A stretch of DNA of 64,000 nucleotides from Amycolatopsis dendrobii (GCF_014145675.1 NZ_JACGZW010000022.1:1-64000), one strand, 5' to 3'; positions 1 through 8,834 are shown, counted from the stretch's first letter. Numbers and translations are program-made. Notes: generated by a model not told the origin, from the sequence alone.

Positions 1-29
1 CCGTCGTCCCCGCGTGTGTTCCCTGTTCT

Positions 30-45
30 GGGGGGGGGGGGGGGG
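30..45. repeat. 16-base G homopolymer
   Basis: An uninterrupted run of sixteen G lies 38 bases beyond the stop of the minus-strand MFS gene. It could be a real slippage-prone tract or an assembly error in high-GC sequence. Nothing else is visible in bases 1-83. Confidence 0.8.
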
Positions 46-83
46 TGCGGGTAAGACCCGCCCCCGCCACTCCCGAGCCCGCG

Positions 84-1409
84 TCAGCTGACCAGTTCGG
101 GAGCCGGTTTCGCGGCACGCCGCGCGGGGGCGGTTTCCGGGAGGATCAGCAGGCAGACCAGGCTCAGCACGAGCAGCGCGGCCAGGTAGTAGCCGACCGC
201 GAGGGCGTCGCCGGTCGCGGCCACGATCCGGTTGGCGATCATCGGGGAAAGGCCGCCGCCCAGCACCGCGCCGACGTGGTAGCCCACGCCGAGGCCGGAC
301 TGGCGCTGCTCGCGCGGGAACAGTTCGGCGAACCAGGTGTACATCGGTCCAAAGAGGATTCCGGTGGCGGTGAAACCCAAGAGCAACGCGACGAATACCG
401 AGCTGATGGTGCCCGCCGACGCGATCGGGAACATCACGAGCGCGGCGATGATCGACAGGACCGAGCCGGTCAGCATCACCGGTTTGCGGCCGATCCGGTC
501 GGACAGCCAGGCGGCTCCGACGTTCGCCGCGGCGTGGCACAACAGGGTGATCGTGGAAATGGTGACGATCGGGGCGCGCGGGAGGCCGAGGCCTTCCGGG
601 GCGGCGGCGGTCGCGTACGAAAGCATGAACGTGACCAGCGCGAACGTGCAGGCGGTGAGTCCGAGGTTCGCCCCGGCGATCAGCAGCAGCCGTCGCCAAT
701 TCGAGCGGAGTACGTCGGCGAGCGGCTTTTTCGCACGTGTTTCCGCGGCGGCCATTTTCTCGAATTCCGGGCTTTCCGAAACGCCGCGGCGGACCCAGAT
801 GCCGATCGCCAGCACGATGCCGCCGGCGAGGAACGGGAGACGCCAGCCCCAGCTCATGATGTCGTCGTTGGGCAGCAGGAGAACCAGTGCGAAAGCCAGG
901 TTCGCCAGCACGACCCCGATCGGTGAGCCTAGTGCGACGAAGGAACCGTAGAGGCCGCGCCGTTTTTCCGGGGCGTGTTCAACGGCGAAGACGGCCGCGC
1001 CGGCGCTTTCCCCGCCGCGGGCGGCACCGTGCAGCAGGCGCAGTCCGACGAGCAGCAGCGGCGCGGCGATGCCGATCACCGCGTACGGCGGGAGCACGCC
1101 CATGCCCAGCGTCGCGAAACCCATCAGCAGAAACGCGGCGTACAGCGCGGTGCGGCGGCCTCGGCGGTCGCCGAGCCAGCCGAAAAGCGCCGCGCCGAGC
1201 GGGGCCATCACGAAACCGATGGCGAAGGTCGCGAGGCTCATGAAGGTGCCGAACCAGGCGTTGCCGGTTTTGAAGAACACCGATCCGAACACCAGCGCCG
1301 CCGCGGTGCCGTAGATCGAGAAATCGTACATTTCCAGGGAAGTGCCGACGCCGGCGGCGAATCCGAGCCGCAGCACGCCGGGAGAGTGCGCTTCGTCGCG
1401 CTTGGCCAT
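84..1409 (-). CDS. MFS transporter, metabolite:H+ symporter (MHS) type, probable aromatic acid uptake
   Basis: A 441-residue multi-pass membrane protein. The N-terminal stretch GTSLEMYDFSIYGTAAALVF and the loop GDRRGRRTALY are typical of the MHS branch (ShiA, ProP, KgtP relatives) that imports organic acids with protons. I chose the ATG at 1409 because the family begins about 15 residues before that first helix; the longer open frame upstream lacks family character. It follows iacF on the same strand but is separated by a terminator-like hairpin and an AT-rich promoter region, so it is probably transcribed separately. Its position at the end of an indole-3-acetate catabolic cluster suggests it imports that acid, as the iac-linked MFS proteins of proteobacteria are thought to do. 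The substrate is inference. Confidence 0.85.
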   Translation of the reverse strand: MAKRDEAHSPGVLRLGFAAGVGTSLEMYDFSIYGTAAALVFGSVFFKTGNAWFGTFMSLATFAIGFVMAPLGAALFGWLGDRRGRRTALYAAFLLMGFATLGMGVLPPYAVIGIAAPLLLVGLRLLHGAARGGESAGAAVFAVEHAPEKRRGLYGSFVALGSPIGVVLANLAFALVLLLPNDDIMSWGWRLPFLAGGIVLAIGIWVRRGVSESPEFEKMAAAETRAKKPLADVLRSNWRRLLLIAGANLGLTACTFALVTFMLSYATAAAPEGLGLPRAPIVTISTITLLCHAAANVGAAWLSDRIGRKPVMLTGSVLSIIAALVMFPIASAGTISSVFVALLLGFTATGILFGPMYTWFAELFPREQRQSGLGVGYHVGAVLGGGLSPMIANRIVAATGDALAVGYYLAALLVLSLVCLLILPETAPARRAAKPAPELVS

Positions 1410-1521
1410 GGCAGGCCTTTCGTCGTCTCGCGCGGAATGCGCGGAGTGTCCGGTGGTGGGGAAACGGTGGACACAGCTTAGGGAAAGCGTGACGAAGGAG
1501 GCAAAGTCCGATTTGCGGCGG

Positions 1522-1544
1522 ATTGATAAATAAAATCGATCAAT
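1522..1544 (-). promoter_or_regulatory. AT-rich promoter/operator region with inverted repeat, upstream of the MFS gene
   Basis: ATTGAT at 1522-1527 and ATCAAT at 1539-1544 form an inverted repeat in an AT-rich patch that stands out in this GC-rich DNA. A second short inverted repeat, GCAAA and TTTGC, lies at 1501-1516. Both are about 100-130 bases upstream of the MFS start, fitting a promoter with a regulator site. No regulator is identified. Confidence 0.4.
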
Positions 1545-1559
1545 TAATAGACGCGACAG

Positions 1560-1580
1560 CCGGAATCCCGGGGATTCCGG
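1560..1580 (-). terminator. Hairpin terminator after iacF
   Basis: CCGGAATCCC and GGGATTCCGG are perfectly complementary with one base between them, so the real loop is probably 3-5 bases. It lies 11 bases past the iacF stop. There is no U tract, as is common for actinomycete terminators. It would end the iacABCDEF transcript and insulate the MFS gene. Confidence 0.6.
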
Positions 1581-1591
1581 CCGCCGGTGGC

Positions 1592-2548
1592 TCAGTACAG
1601 TTCGATCACCAGTTTTTCGGAGCGGGCCCGCGACACGCACAACGCCATCTGGTCGCCGGAAGCCTTGTCGCTGGCCGAAAGACACTGGTCGCGGTGTTCC
1701 GGCGTGCCTTCCAGCACCCCGGAGACGCACGAACCGCAGATGCCTTCCTCGCACGATTTGAACACCTCGATCCCGTTGTCGGTCAGCACCGACAGGATCG
1801 ACCGGTCGGCCGGGATCTCGAACACCTCGCCGGTGTCGAGTTCGACGGTGAACGGCTGGTCGCCGCTCGTGTCGACCTCGGCCGCGGTGAAATGTTCGAC
1901 GTGCACCCGCGTTTCGCCGACCACCGGCGCGAACACGCCGGTGACCTGCTCCATGAACCCTTCCGGACCGCAGGTGTAGACGTGCCCGGAGGAGCCGAGT
2001 CCAGCCGCCACTTCCGTGAGCACAGCGGGCTGCTCGTCGCGCGGTACGCCGAAATACAGCAGCACTCGATCCCGGAATTCCGCTCGTTCTTCAAGCAGGG
2101 AAACAAAAGCCGCTGACTCCCGGCTGCGCGCGAAGTAGTGCAGTTCGAATTCCGCACCGTCCGCGTGCAGCTGATAAGCCAGGCTCAGCAACGGAGTAAT
2201 GCCGATGCCGCCCGCGATCAGCACGTGCCGCTCGGCGTCCGGAGCCAGCGAAAGCAGGTTCCGGGACTCGCCGATCTCGAGCTTGTCGTTCTCCGCGACC
2301 GCGTGCAGCGCCTCGGAACCGCCCCGCGAATCCGGCTCCCGTTTCACCGCGATCAGCAGCGACGACGTGTCGTCCGGCCGCCCGCACAGCGAATACTGGC
2401 GCAGGATCCCGGTCGGGCCGGTGACGTCGACGTGCGCACCGGCGGGATGCGGGTCGAACGGCAGGCCGTCGGCGCGCACGAGGCGAAGCGCCCGGATTCC
2501 GGGCGCTTCCTCGACGACCTCGGCCACGCGGACCACGGTGTTCGGCAT
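1592..2548 (-). CDS. iacF: IacF-like ferredoxin reductase (PDR/VanB family)
   Basis: A 318-residue electron-transfer protein of the phthalate dioxygenase reductase/VanB type. The order is flavin-binding barrel (about 1-100, with RQYSLCG near 50), NAD-binding domain (IAGGIGITPL at 111-120, CGPEGFM near 193) and C-terminal plant-type [2Fe-2S] ferredoxin with cysteines 266, 271, 274 and 289. It would pass NAD(P)H electrons to the IacC/IacD ring-hydroxylating oxygenase. It is the last gene of the six-gene run iacABCDEF, 21 bases after iacE, and is followed by a hairpin. The domain call is firm; the role as IacF rests on the gene neighbourhood. Confidence 0.88.
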   Translation of the reverse strand: MPNTVVRVAEVVEEAPGIRALRLVRADGLPFDPHPAGAHVDVTGPTGILRQYSLCGRPDDTSSLLIAVKREPDSRGGSEALHAVAENDKLEIGESRNLLSLAPDAERHVLIAGGIGITPLLSLAYQLHADGAEFELHYFARSRESAAFVSLLEERAEFRDRVLLYFGVPRDEQPAVLTEVAAGLGSSGHVYTCGPEGFMEQVTGVFAPVVGETRVHVEHFTAAEVDTSGDQPFTVELDTGEVFEIPADRSILSVLTDNGIEVFKSCEEGICGSCVSGVLEGTPEHRDQCLSASDKASGDQMALCVSRARSEKLVIELY

Positions 2549-2569
2549 CGGCTCTCCGTTTCAAGCGGT

Positions 2570-3313
2570 TCAGCGCAGGTAAAGGCCGCCGTTGGCGTCC
2601 CAGCAGGCCCCGGTGACCGAGGCCGCGCCGGGCGAGGCGAGCAGCGACACCATCCGAGCGATGAACGCCGGGTCGCCGAGCCGTCCGACGGGGATGTTCT
2701 TCGTGAAGGCCTCGAGGTTGTCCTCGCCGACGATCGAATGCACCATCGGGCTGTCCAACGGGCCGGGGGACACGGAGTTCACGGTGACCCCGCGCGAGGC
2801 GAGTTCGCGCGCGAACACCTTGGTCGCGGACATGATCGCGCCCTTGGACGACGCGTAGTGCCCGCCGGTCGCGGTGCCGCCGTTCTGGCCTGCCAGCGAC
2901 GCCATGTTCACGATCCGCCCGTAGCCCTGCTCGGCGAAGTACGCGCCGAAGATCTGGCAGGCGGTGAACGTGCCGGTGAAGTTGACCGCGAGGACCGCGT
3001 CGAGGTCTTCCGGGGTGATCTCCATCAGCGGGGCGGCCTGAGTGCGGGCCGCGTTGTTGACCAGCACCTGCACACTGCCGAAATCGCGGACGACGTCGTC
3101 CTTCAGTTGCGCGAGCGCCGCCCGGTCCTGTACGTCGACCGCGTAGCCGCGGCAGTTGCCAAGGGCGGCGGCAAGCTTTTCGGCCGCTTCTCCGTTGACG
3201 TCCACGATCGCGACGCGGTAACCCTCGGCGTGCAGCTGCCGGACGATCGCTTCGCCGAGCCCGTTCGCACCACCGGTGACTACCGCGACGTGCGGCTCCT
3301 CCGGCGCGCTCAC
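2570..3313 (-). CDS. iacE: IacE-like short-chain dehydrogenase/reductase
   Basis: A 247-residue classical SDR. The cofactor motif TGGANGLG is at 13-20, NNAA at 86-89, and the catalytic set is Ser139, Tyr153 and Lys157. The GTG start at 3313 overlaps the iacD stop (GTGA), implying coupled translation; longer frames upstream run into iacD. IacE in Pseudomonas putida and Caballeronia is an SDR acting on oxidised indole-acetate intermediates. The exact substrate here cannot be read from sequence. Confidence 0.87.
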   Translation of the reverse strand: MSAPEEPHVAVVTGGANGLGEAIVRQLHAEGYRVAIVDVNGEAAEKLAAALGNCRGYAVDVQDRAALAQLKDDVVRDFGSVQVLVNNAARTQAAPLMEITPEDLDAVLAVNFTGTFTACQIFGAYFAEQGYGRIVNMASLAGQNGGTATGGHYASSKGAIMSATKVFARELASRGVTVNSVSPGPLDSPMVHSIVGEDNLEAFTKNIPVGRLGDPAFIARMVSLLASPGAASVTGACWDANGGLYLR

Positions 3314-3813
3314 AGCAGGAATCCCGCGGCCGGAACGGCTTCGTCGCTGTTGACCAGCCGGACGACCTTCAACGCGATCCGGTCGCCTTCGGGGCCTTCC
3401 GGAGAAAACCGGATGCGGTGCACCAGATCCGCAGCCCACAGGTCGTGGTTGCCTCGCTTGTAGGCGACCAGGATCTGTGCCGAACGCAGTACGACCTCTT
3501 CGTCGGAGACGGATTCCGGCACGAAGCGCGACACCGTTCGCACGGTGCGGGCGGAATCGACAGCGGCGAGTGCGTAGCCCTCGGTCATCCGCGCGACGCG
3601 CATCTGCCGCATTCGCGCGTCGTCGTAGACCATGTTCAGCGAGCCGGCGAAATCGTCGGTTTCCCGGTCGATCGGGATGACGTAAATGCCGTCTTCGGAG
3701 AACAGCTTCTCCCACTCGTGGTATTCCGTGCGGTCGAGCAGTTCCGCCTCGCGGTTGACCAGCTCGACGGCGCGCGCGACGCGAGGGTCCGTGACGGGGA
3801 TGGTTTCAGTCAT
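3310..3813 (-). CDS. iacD: IacD-like ring-hydroxylating dioxygenase beta subunit
   Basis: A 167-residue NTF2/SnoaL-fold protein of the aromatic-ring-hydroxylating dioxygenase beta-subunit family, with conserved stretches LLDRTEYHEWEKLFSEDG near 25-42 and DDARMRQMRVARMTEG near 65-80. It has no catalytic metal and would stabilise the alpha subunit in an alpha-beta oligomer. The ATG overlaps the alpha-subunit end by eight bases, and its own stop overlaps iacE, so iacC, iacD and iacE are translationally coupled. Confidence 0.87.
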   Translation of the reverse strand: MTETIPVTDPRVARAVELVNREAELLDRTEYHEWEKLFSEDGIYVIPIDRETDDFAGSLNMVYDDARMRQMRVARMTEGYALAAVDSARTVRTVSRFVPESVSDEEVVLRSAQILVAYKRGNHDLWAADLVHRIRFSPEGPEGDRIALKVVRLVNSDEAVPAAGFLL

Positions 3814-5077
3814 CGCCCATCATCTCCTTCCACTGGGCGTACGCGGCGCGCATGCCGGTTTCGTCGGTGACGTGCGAGGTCGGCCAGCCTTCGGGGCTCG
3901 CCTTCTCCCGCGCGAGTCCGCGGTTGACCAGGATCGGCAGGTCCGGGCCGCCGTGCGCCCCGCGCTGCACGCGGTCCCAGCCCTCGGCGTCGTCGGGTGT
4001 GCCGAAGCCGAACGGGCCCTGGAAGTGTTCGTGGATGCGCAGCCGTTCGCGGTTGACCACGTCCAGTTCCGGCGGTCCGTCGGGACCGATCGCGACGTGT
4101 TCGATCAGCGTCTCGTTGACCGAAATCGGCCGCAGCACGCGGAAAAACGCCGCGGACATCGAAACGTTCGGGAACAGGTTGAGGTTGAACCCGGTGCCGT
4201 GCATGGCCCGGACCACCTTGCGCACCTGCGCCTCGTCCAGCGTCTTCGACAGCTCGGCCACGACGTGGTCGAACCGGCCCTGGAGCGGTTCGGTGCCGTC
4301 GTCGACGTCCAGATCGGAGTGTTCCGGCACCATCTGCATGACGCTGTGGCCGTTGCCGAGCGAATGCGTGATCGCCGACGGATCGGTCATGAACGACATC
4401 ATGTCGGCGGTTTCCGCGTCCACCGAAGCCATCCACGACCGGTGCACGATCGGGAAGTGATAGCCGTCGGTGGTGTTCTCCAGCTGGATTTTCCAGTTGC
4501 CGCGGAACTTGAACTGGTGTTTGCCCAGCACCTTGATCGGGTAGCCGCCGCCCTGCTTCATGAAGCGGTCGATCCACAGTTTCGCGTCGCCGAGGAAGTC
4601 CTCAAGGGACTCGCTCTCTTCGGCGAAGGTCGCGAAAACCATGCCGCCGTAGGACTCGGTGCGCAGTTTCTTCAGCGACAGCTCGCCCTTTTCCAGCACG
4701 CCTTCGTAGCCGTCAGGATAAGGGATGCCGCGAAGCTTGCCGTCGAGGCCGTAGCTCCAGGCGTGGTACGGGCAGGTGAAGCCGTTGGCCTTGCCGCTCG
4801 GCTTCTCGCACAGGCTCGCGCCGCGGTGACGGCAGCGGTTGAGCATCGTGTGCAGGGTGCCCTTGCGGTCCCGCGTCACGATGACCGGCTGGCGGCCGAC
4901 GTAAGTGGATTTGAAGTTCCCGGGCTGCGCCAATTCGCTTTCGTGCGCGACCCACACCCACGAACGCTCGAAGATCTGCGTCATCTCGCGCTCGAAGATT
5001 TCGGGGTCGGTGTAAAGCCGGGCGGCGACCCGGTCGCTCTCAGCGAAATCGGCGGGAACTTTCGCGTTCTCAGTCAT
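3806..5077 (-). CDS. iacC: IacC-like Rieske oxygenase alpha subunit
   Basis: A 423-residue Rieske non-haem iron oxygenase large subunit. The Rieske cluster ligands are Cys82, His84, Cys102 and His105 (RCRHRG and CPYHAWSYG). The mononuclear iron site is in the NTTDGYHFPIVH stretch, with Asp203 as the bridging residue and His206 and His211 as ligands. In the iac pathway the IacC/IacD oxygenase acts late, leading to catechol. It lies 13 bases after iacB and overlaps iacD. Family assignment is firm; the indole-derived substrate follows from context. Confidence 0.9.
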   Translation of the reverse strand: MTENAKVPADFAESDRVAARLYTDPEIFEREMTQIFERSWVWVAHESELAQPGNFKSTYVGRQPVIVTRDRKGTLHTMLNRCRHRGASLCEKPSGKANGFTCPYHAWSYGLDGKLRGIPYPDGYEGVLEKGELSLKKLRTESYGGMVFATFAEESESLEDFLGDAKLWIDRFMKQGGGYPIKVLGKHQFKFRGNWKIQLENTTDGYHFPIVHRSWMASVDAETADMMSFMTDPSAITHSLGNGHSVMQMVPEHSDLDVDDGTEPLQGRFDHVVAELSKTLDEAQVRKVVRAMHGTGFNLNLFPNVSMSAAFFRVLRPISVNETLIEHVAIGPDGPPELDVVNRERLRIHEHFQGPFGFGTPDDAEGWDRVQRGAHGGPDLPILVNRGLAREKASPEGWPTSHVTDETGMRAAYAQWKEMMGDD

Positions 5078-5090
5078 GAGTTCTCCGATT

Positions 5091-5471
5091 TCACTCAGGC
5101 AGGTCGACGTCTTCGCGGACGGTCAGCGGACGGCCGATCCGGGCTTCGATCTTGGCGAAGCGCCACAGTTTGACGCCATTGCTGCCGACCTCCGTCGTGC
5201 GCAGCAGGTTGCACCCGGCCTTGACGGTTTCCTGGCTGTCGGCGTCGGCGAGGATGTAGCAGGTCCACGGCCAGCCGTCAGACGGGCCGACCATGTGCGC
5301 GTCGTCGTCGATGTCGCCGATGAAAGTGATGCCCGGCAACGCTTTCAGCTGGTCCATCATGGACACGAAGGACTGCCAGACGTCGCCGATGGTGATGTCG
5401 TCGGCGGGCAGGTCGAAGAAGTTCTGGTTGATGCCGATGCAGAAAAGCACCCGCAGGGGCTGCGTGCTCAC
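5091..5471 (-). CDS. iacB: IacB-like small protein of unclear function
   Basis: A 126-residue protein starting at a GTG (VSTQPLRVLF) 32 bases after iacA; the longer open frame upstream is iacA shadow. It looks like a compact alpha/beta-barrel-dimer protein, with short repeated stretches such as LFCIGINQNFFDLPADD and CYILADADSQETVKAG. There is no signal peptide or membrane segment. Its size and place between the flavin monooxygenase and the Rieske alpha gene match iacB of proteobacterial clusters, whose role is not settled. The call is mainly positional. Confidence 0.7.
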   Translation of the reverse strand: MSTQPLRVLFCIGINQNFFDLPADDITIGDVWQSFVSMMDQLKALPGITFIGDIDDDAHMVGPSDGWPWTCYILADADSQETVKAGCNLLRTTEVGSNGVKLWRFAKIEARIGRPLTVREDVDLPE

Positions 5472-5503
5472 AGTCGGAGACTCCTCGTCGTGGTGGTGGC
5501 TGG

Positions 5504-6625
5504 TCAGCGGAATCCGGGGCTGGTCGGCGGCTGTCCCATGAGAACCGCGCCGGCGGCGTCGTGGATGGCCGGGCCCAGGAACGCATGCTGCTTGGGTACC
5601 AGTGCGTCGCCTTGAAGTCCACGCAGCGGGTGCGTCGAGTAGATCGGCGCGGTGCCGGAAATCTCGACGAGCTTCGACACGACCTCGGACGCCGTCTTCG
5701 CCAAGTGCGCGGACGAAAGCCGCAGCTGGGCGTTCTGCTCGTCGGTGGCCTCGTCGCCGGAGACGACGGTGTCCCAAACCTCGTGGCTGACCTCGTAGAA
5801 CCAGGCACGGGCGGACCGCAGCGCGGCCTCGGCGTCGGCGTACCCGGTGCGGTAGTAGCCGCGGTCGGCGAGCTTCGGCGCTCCGGTGACGCCGGTATAG
5901 CCAGCGCCGACCTCACGGGCGTGGTCGAGCGCGGCACGCGCGACGCCCGCGCCGACGATGGCGAGAACCTGTGCGGCGTAAGCGATTGTGGGGTAGCGAT
6001 AGAGCGGCTCGTCGACCATGGGCGCGCCGCCGCGGATGAACGTCCACTCGCGGGGGACCTCGACGTCGCGTACGACCAGGTCGAACGACCCGGTGCCGCG
6101 CATGCCGACGACGTCCCAGTCCTGGACGATTTCGACCTGCTCGGGCCGCAGCAGCGCGGTGCGCGGTTTCCCGCCGGTCGATTCGTCGCCGGGGATGCCG
6201 ACGCCGAGGATGTCCGCGCCCATGCAGCCGCTGGCGAACTTCCACCGGCCGTCCACGCGGAAGCCGGTTTCGGTCGCCGGGGCGGGCTGGACCGGGAAAA
6301 GACCGCCGGCGAACGCCACGTCCGGACCGTCCTTGTACAGCTCTGCCTGGGTGTCCAGCGGGAGCGCGGCGAGGTAGATCAGCGACGAGCCGAAGCTGGC
6401 GACCCAGCCGGTCGAACCGTCCACAGTGGAAATCTGCTCGATCAGGCGGAGGAATTCGGCCGGCGGGAGCGGGTTGCCGCCGAACTTCGCCGGCGTGCTG
6501 GCCCGGTAGATGCCGAGCTGCTTGAGCCGGTCAATGAAGTCGCGCGGAACGTAGCGCTGCTGCTGGAACTCGTCCTTGCGCTTGGCGAGCTCGGCGAGCA
6601 CCTCCTCCATGGTGACTTCGCTCAT
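5504..6625 (-). CDS. iacA: IacA-like flavin-dependent monooxygenase (acyl-CoA dehydrogenase fold)
   Basis: A 373-residue acyl-CoA-dehydrogenase-fold protein of the two-component flavin monooxygenase group (relatives HsaA and IacA), not a true dehydrogenase. Recognisable stretches are STPAKFGGNPLPP near 39-51, GRWKFASGCMGAD near 126 and WDVVGMRGTGSFD near 169. IacA oxygenates the indole ring of indole-3-acetate as the first step, using flavin reduced by IacG. It is the first gene of the minus-strand operon, has a GAGGAG ribosome site about five bases before the ATG, and diverges from the histidine kinase gene. Confidence 0.87.
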   Translation of the reverse strand: MSEVTMEEVLAELAKRKDEFQQQRYVPRDFIDRLKQLGIYRASTPAKFGGNPLPPAEFLRLIEQISTVDGSTGWVASFGSSLIYLAALPLDTQAELYKDGPDVAFAGGLFPVQPAPATETGFRVDGRWKFASGCMGADILGVGIPGDESTGGKPRTALLRPEQVEIVQDWDVVGMRGTGSFDLVVRDVEVPREWTFIRGGAPMVDEPLYRYPTIAYAAQVLAIVGAGVARAALDHAREVGAGYTGVTGAPKLADRGYYRTGYADAEAALRSARAWFYEVSHEVWDTVVSGDEATDEQNAQLRLSSAHLAKTASEVVSKLVEISGTAPIYSTHPLRGLQGDALVPKQHAFLGPAIHDAAGAVLMGQPPTSPGFR

Positions 6626-6760
6626 CGCTGCTCCTCAGAATGCCGGTGCGGTCGCTCCGACGGTACGAACCACGGCGGCGCGCGGGAATTGGTAGTGCCT
6701 GAGCGGGCGTAGGGGATTTCTTCAGTGCGAGCCGCCAGCCAGGGGCTTTACGCTGAGCCG
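6626..6760. promoter_or_regulatory. Divergent promoter region between iacA and the sensor kinase
   Basis: 135 bases between divergent starts should hold promoters for the iacABCDEF run and for the kinase. The stretch TAGGGGATTTCTTCAG (6710-6725) resembles TTAGGAATTCTTCAG just upstream of iacG (8215-8228). The pair is a candidate binding site for the cluster's response regulator. The match is short and visual only. Confidence 0.4.
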
Positions 6761-8218
6761 ATGGAGGCAGACCCGCGCGCGCCCGAGCTGACGACGCACG
6801 ATTTCGTCGCGATGCTCAACGCCAGCCGCACGTGCGTGCTCGTGCACGACGGCGCGACGAAGAACATCCTGTGGGCCAACCCGGCAGCCTGCGAGATGCT
6901 CGAATGGAGCGTCACCGAGCTGCGGCCGCTGAAGGCGAACCACATGAGCAGCTCCGCGCAGCAATACGACCGGGTGATCGGGCGGGCGTGGCTGCAGGAG
7001 GCGGTCGACAAGGGGGTCAGCCGGATCGAATGGCACTACCGCACGAAATCCGGCCGGGTGATTCCGACGGACGCGGTCGCCACGCGGGTCGAGCTGGCCC
7101 AGGGCCCGGCGGTGATGGTGCAGTTCCGCGACATCGAACGCGAGCAGGAAATCGAGCGTGAGCTGCGGTTGACCACGTCCTGGGTGGACGCGCTGGCCCG
7201 GCAGACGTCGGCGGTCGCGCTGATGCTCGACGGCTCGGGCGAGCTGCGGTTCGCCACGGACTCCGCGGTCGCGCTGTTCGGGGCGACGCCCGATGAGCCG
7301 CTCGGCCGCCTGACCGACTACGCCGGCCTGCGTCTCGACGACCGTCCGGCCACCTGGGACGAGGTCCGCGAACGCGCGGTGCCAGCCACGCAGGTGCGGC
7401 TGGAAATCCAGGGCCGGGTGTGGCTGGAAGGAAGCGTCGAACGGCTCCGCGAGCCTGGTGGAGACGCGTTTCTGCTGCTGCTCTACGACGTGTCCGAGCG
7501 CATCCGCGGCGAGGTGCAGCGCGAGCGTGACCTGCACCGGGAGAACTACCTGGCGCGCTACACCGCGATGGGCGACATGGCGATGGCGATCGCGCACGAA
7601 CTGAGCCAGCCGCTCGCCGCCGCGGGCAATTTCCTGGCCGGGGTGCGGTCGCGGACGCTCGATGCCGCGCCCGTCGTGTACGGCATCGACAGCGCCGTCC
7701 GGCAGATCGAGCGGGCGAGCCAGATCGTGTCGTCCGTGCGCGCTTTCGTCGGGCATCTGGAGCACGTGGAGCAGGTGGCCGACCTCAACGAGATCGTCGA
7801 GGAATGCCTGTATTTCGTGCGGTTGCGAGCTGAACCGGCCGCGATCGAGGTGACCTTCGACCGGGCGGGCGAAGCGGTGCCCGTGCACTGCGAACGCGTG
7901 CTGACCGGCCAGGTCGTGCTGAACCTGTGCTTCAACGCGATCGAGGAAATGGCCCAGTGCCCCCAGCAGCGGCGCAGCCTGGTGCTCACCACGCGCCGCG
8001 ACGGCGACACCGGCGTGGTCACCGTGGACGATCGCGGCCGCGGCTTCCCGCGCAATCCGTTCGACGAGTCGTTCACCGCGAAGGAGCGCGGCAGCGGCAT
8101 CGGGCTGGCGCTGAGCCACCGCATCATCACCCGCCAGCACGGGACGATCTGGGCCGAACACCGCGCGGGCGGCGGTTCGCGCTTCGGCTTCGCACTGCCC
8201 GCGACCGGCCCGGGTTAG
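6761..8218 (+). CDS. Soluble PAS-domain sensor histidine kinase of the iac cluster
   Basis: A 485-residue cytoplasmic kinase with no membrane segment. An N-terminal PAS domain (about 15-125), a second PAS-like part (about 145-250), the phosphoacceptor box with His279 in MAIAHELSQPLAAAG, and a HATPase domain with N-box Asn392, DDRGRGFP near 423-430 and GSGIGLALSHRI near 444-455. The layout resembles FixL/StyS/TodS-type kinases that detect a small molecule in the cytoplasm. I chose the ATG at 6761; an earlier in-frame start would lie in the divergent promoter. The partner is probably the FixJ-like regulator at 10296-10910. Two-component control of iac genes is known from Paraburkholderia phytofirmans, whereas P. 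putida uses MarR. Confidence 0.85.
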   Translation: MEADPRAPELTTHDFVAMLNASRTCVLVHDGATKNILWANPAACEMLEWSVTELRPLKANHMSSSAQQYDRVIGRAWLQEAVDKGVSRIEWHYRTKSGRVIPTDAVATRVELAQGPAVMVQFRDIEREQEIERELRLTTSWVDALARQTSAVALMLDGSGELRFATDSAVALFGATPDEPLGRLTDYAGLRLDDRPATWDEVRERAVPATQVRLEIQGRVWLEGSVERLREPGGDAFLLLLYDVSERIRGEVQRERDLHRENYLARYTAMGDMAMAIAHELSQPLAAAGNFLAGVRSRTLDAAPVVYGIDSAVRQIERASQIVSSVRAFVGHLEHVEQVADLNEIVEECLYFVRLRAEPAAIEVTFDRAGEAVPVHCERVLTGQVVLNLCFNAIEEMAQCPQQRRSLVLTTRRDGDTGVVTVDDRGRGFPRNPFDESFTAKERGSGIGLALSHRIITRQHGTIWAEHRAGGGSRFGFALPATGPG

Positions 8219-8314
8219 GAATTCTTCAGCTACGCCGGGGAAGTTCTCGATATCCCGGTACCGGTGCGGCTTTGTACGGTCAGCGGAGTCCCGGCCCCAG
8301 TCCTAGGAGGCACC
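8219..8314 (+). promoter_or_regulatory. Probable iacG promoter region
   Basis: 96 bases between the kinase stop and iacG carry TTAGGAATTCTTCAG (8215-8228), similar to a stretch before the kinase gene, and a perfect AGGAGG ribosome site at 8305-8310. A regulated start of the iacG-orf85-iacH transcript here is plausible but not proven. Confidence 0.35.
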
Positions 8315-8821
8315 GTGTCCGAGCTGACCCGGACCCAGCGCGAATTCCGCACCGCGATGGCCAACCTCTCCGCGGCCGTCAACGTCGTGACCACCGCCGG
8401 CCCGCACGGCCTCGCCGGGATGACGGTGAGCGCCGCCTGCTCGGTCACCGACAGCCCGCCGACCGTGCTGGTGTGCGTGAACCGGTCGAGCCGGTCGCAC
8501 GCGATCCTGGTCGGCAACGGCCAGGTCTGCGTCAACGTCCTCGGCCCCGGCCAGGAGGACCTGGCCATGCACTTCGCAGGCGCGACCAAGGTGCCGACCG
8601 CCGAACGCTTCGACCGGGACTGCTGGGACCTCGACAGCGAGGACGCACCGGTCCTGCGCGGCGCGGCGGCCTCGCTGGTCGGCCGGATCGTCGGCGAACA
8701 GGAGCACGGGTCGCATTCGGTGCTGTTCGTCGAGATTGAGAAGGTGCTGACCGCGCCGGACAGCGGTGCTTTGGTGTACTTCCAGCGCCGCTTCCACCGG
8801 CTTGCCGCACTCAGCGCCTGA
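8315..8821 (+). CDS. iacG: IacG-like flavin reductase
   Basis: A 168-residue flavin reductase of the FMN-binding split-barrel (HpaC/FRED) family. Typical stretches are FRTAMANLSAAVNVVTT near 10-26, GMTVSAACSVTDSPPTVLVC near 34-53 and the C-terminal YFQRRFHRL. It uses NAD(P)H to make free reduced flavin, the co-substrate of IacA. The GTG at 8315 has an AGGAGG ribosome site four bases away, which fixes the start. The orf85 and iacH genes follow closely. Confidence 0.88.
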   Translation: MSELTRTQREFRTAMANLSAAVNVVTTAGPHGLAGMTVSAACSVTDSPPTVLVCVNRSSRSHAILVGNGQVCVNVLGPGQEDLAMHFAGATKVPTAERFDRDCWDLDSEDAPVLRGAAASLVGRIVGEQEHGSHSVLFVEIEKVLTAPDSGALVYFQRRFHRLAALSA

Positions 8822-8834
8822 TCGAGGAGAACCC

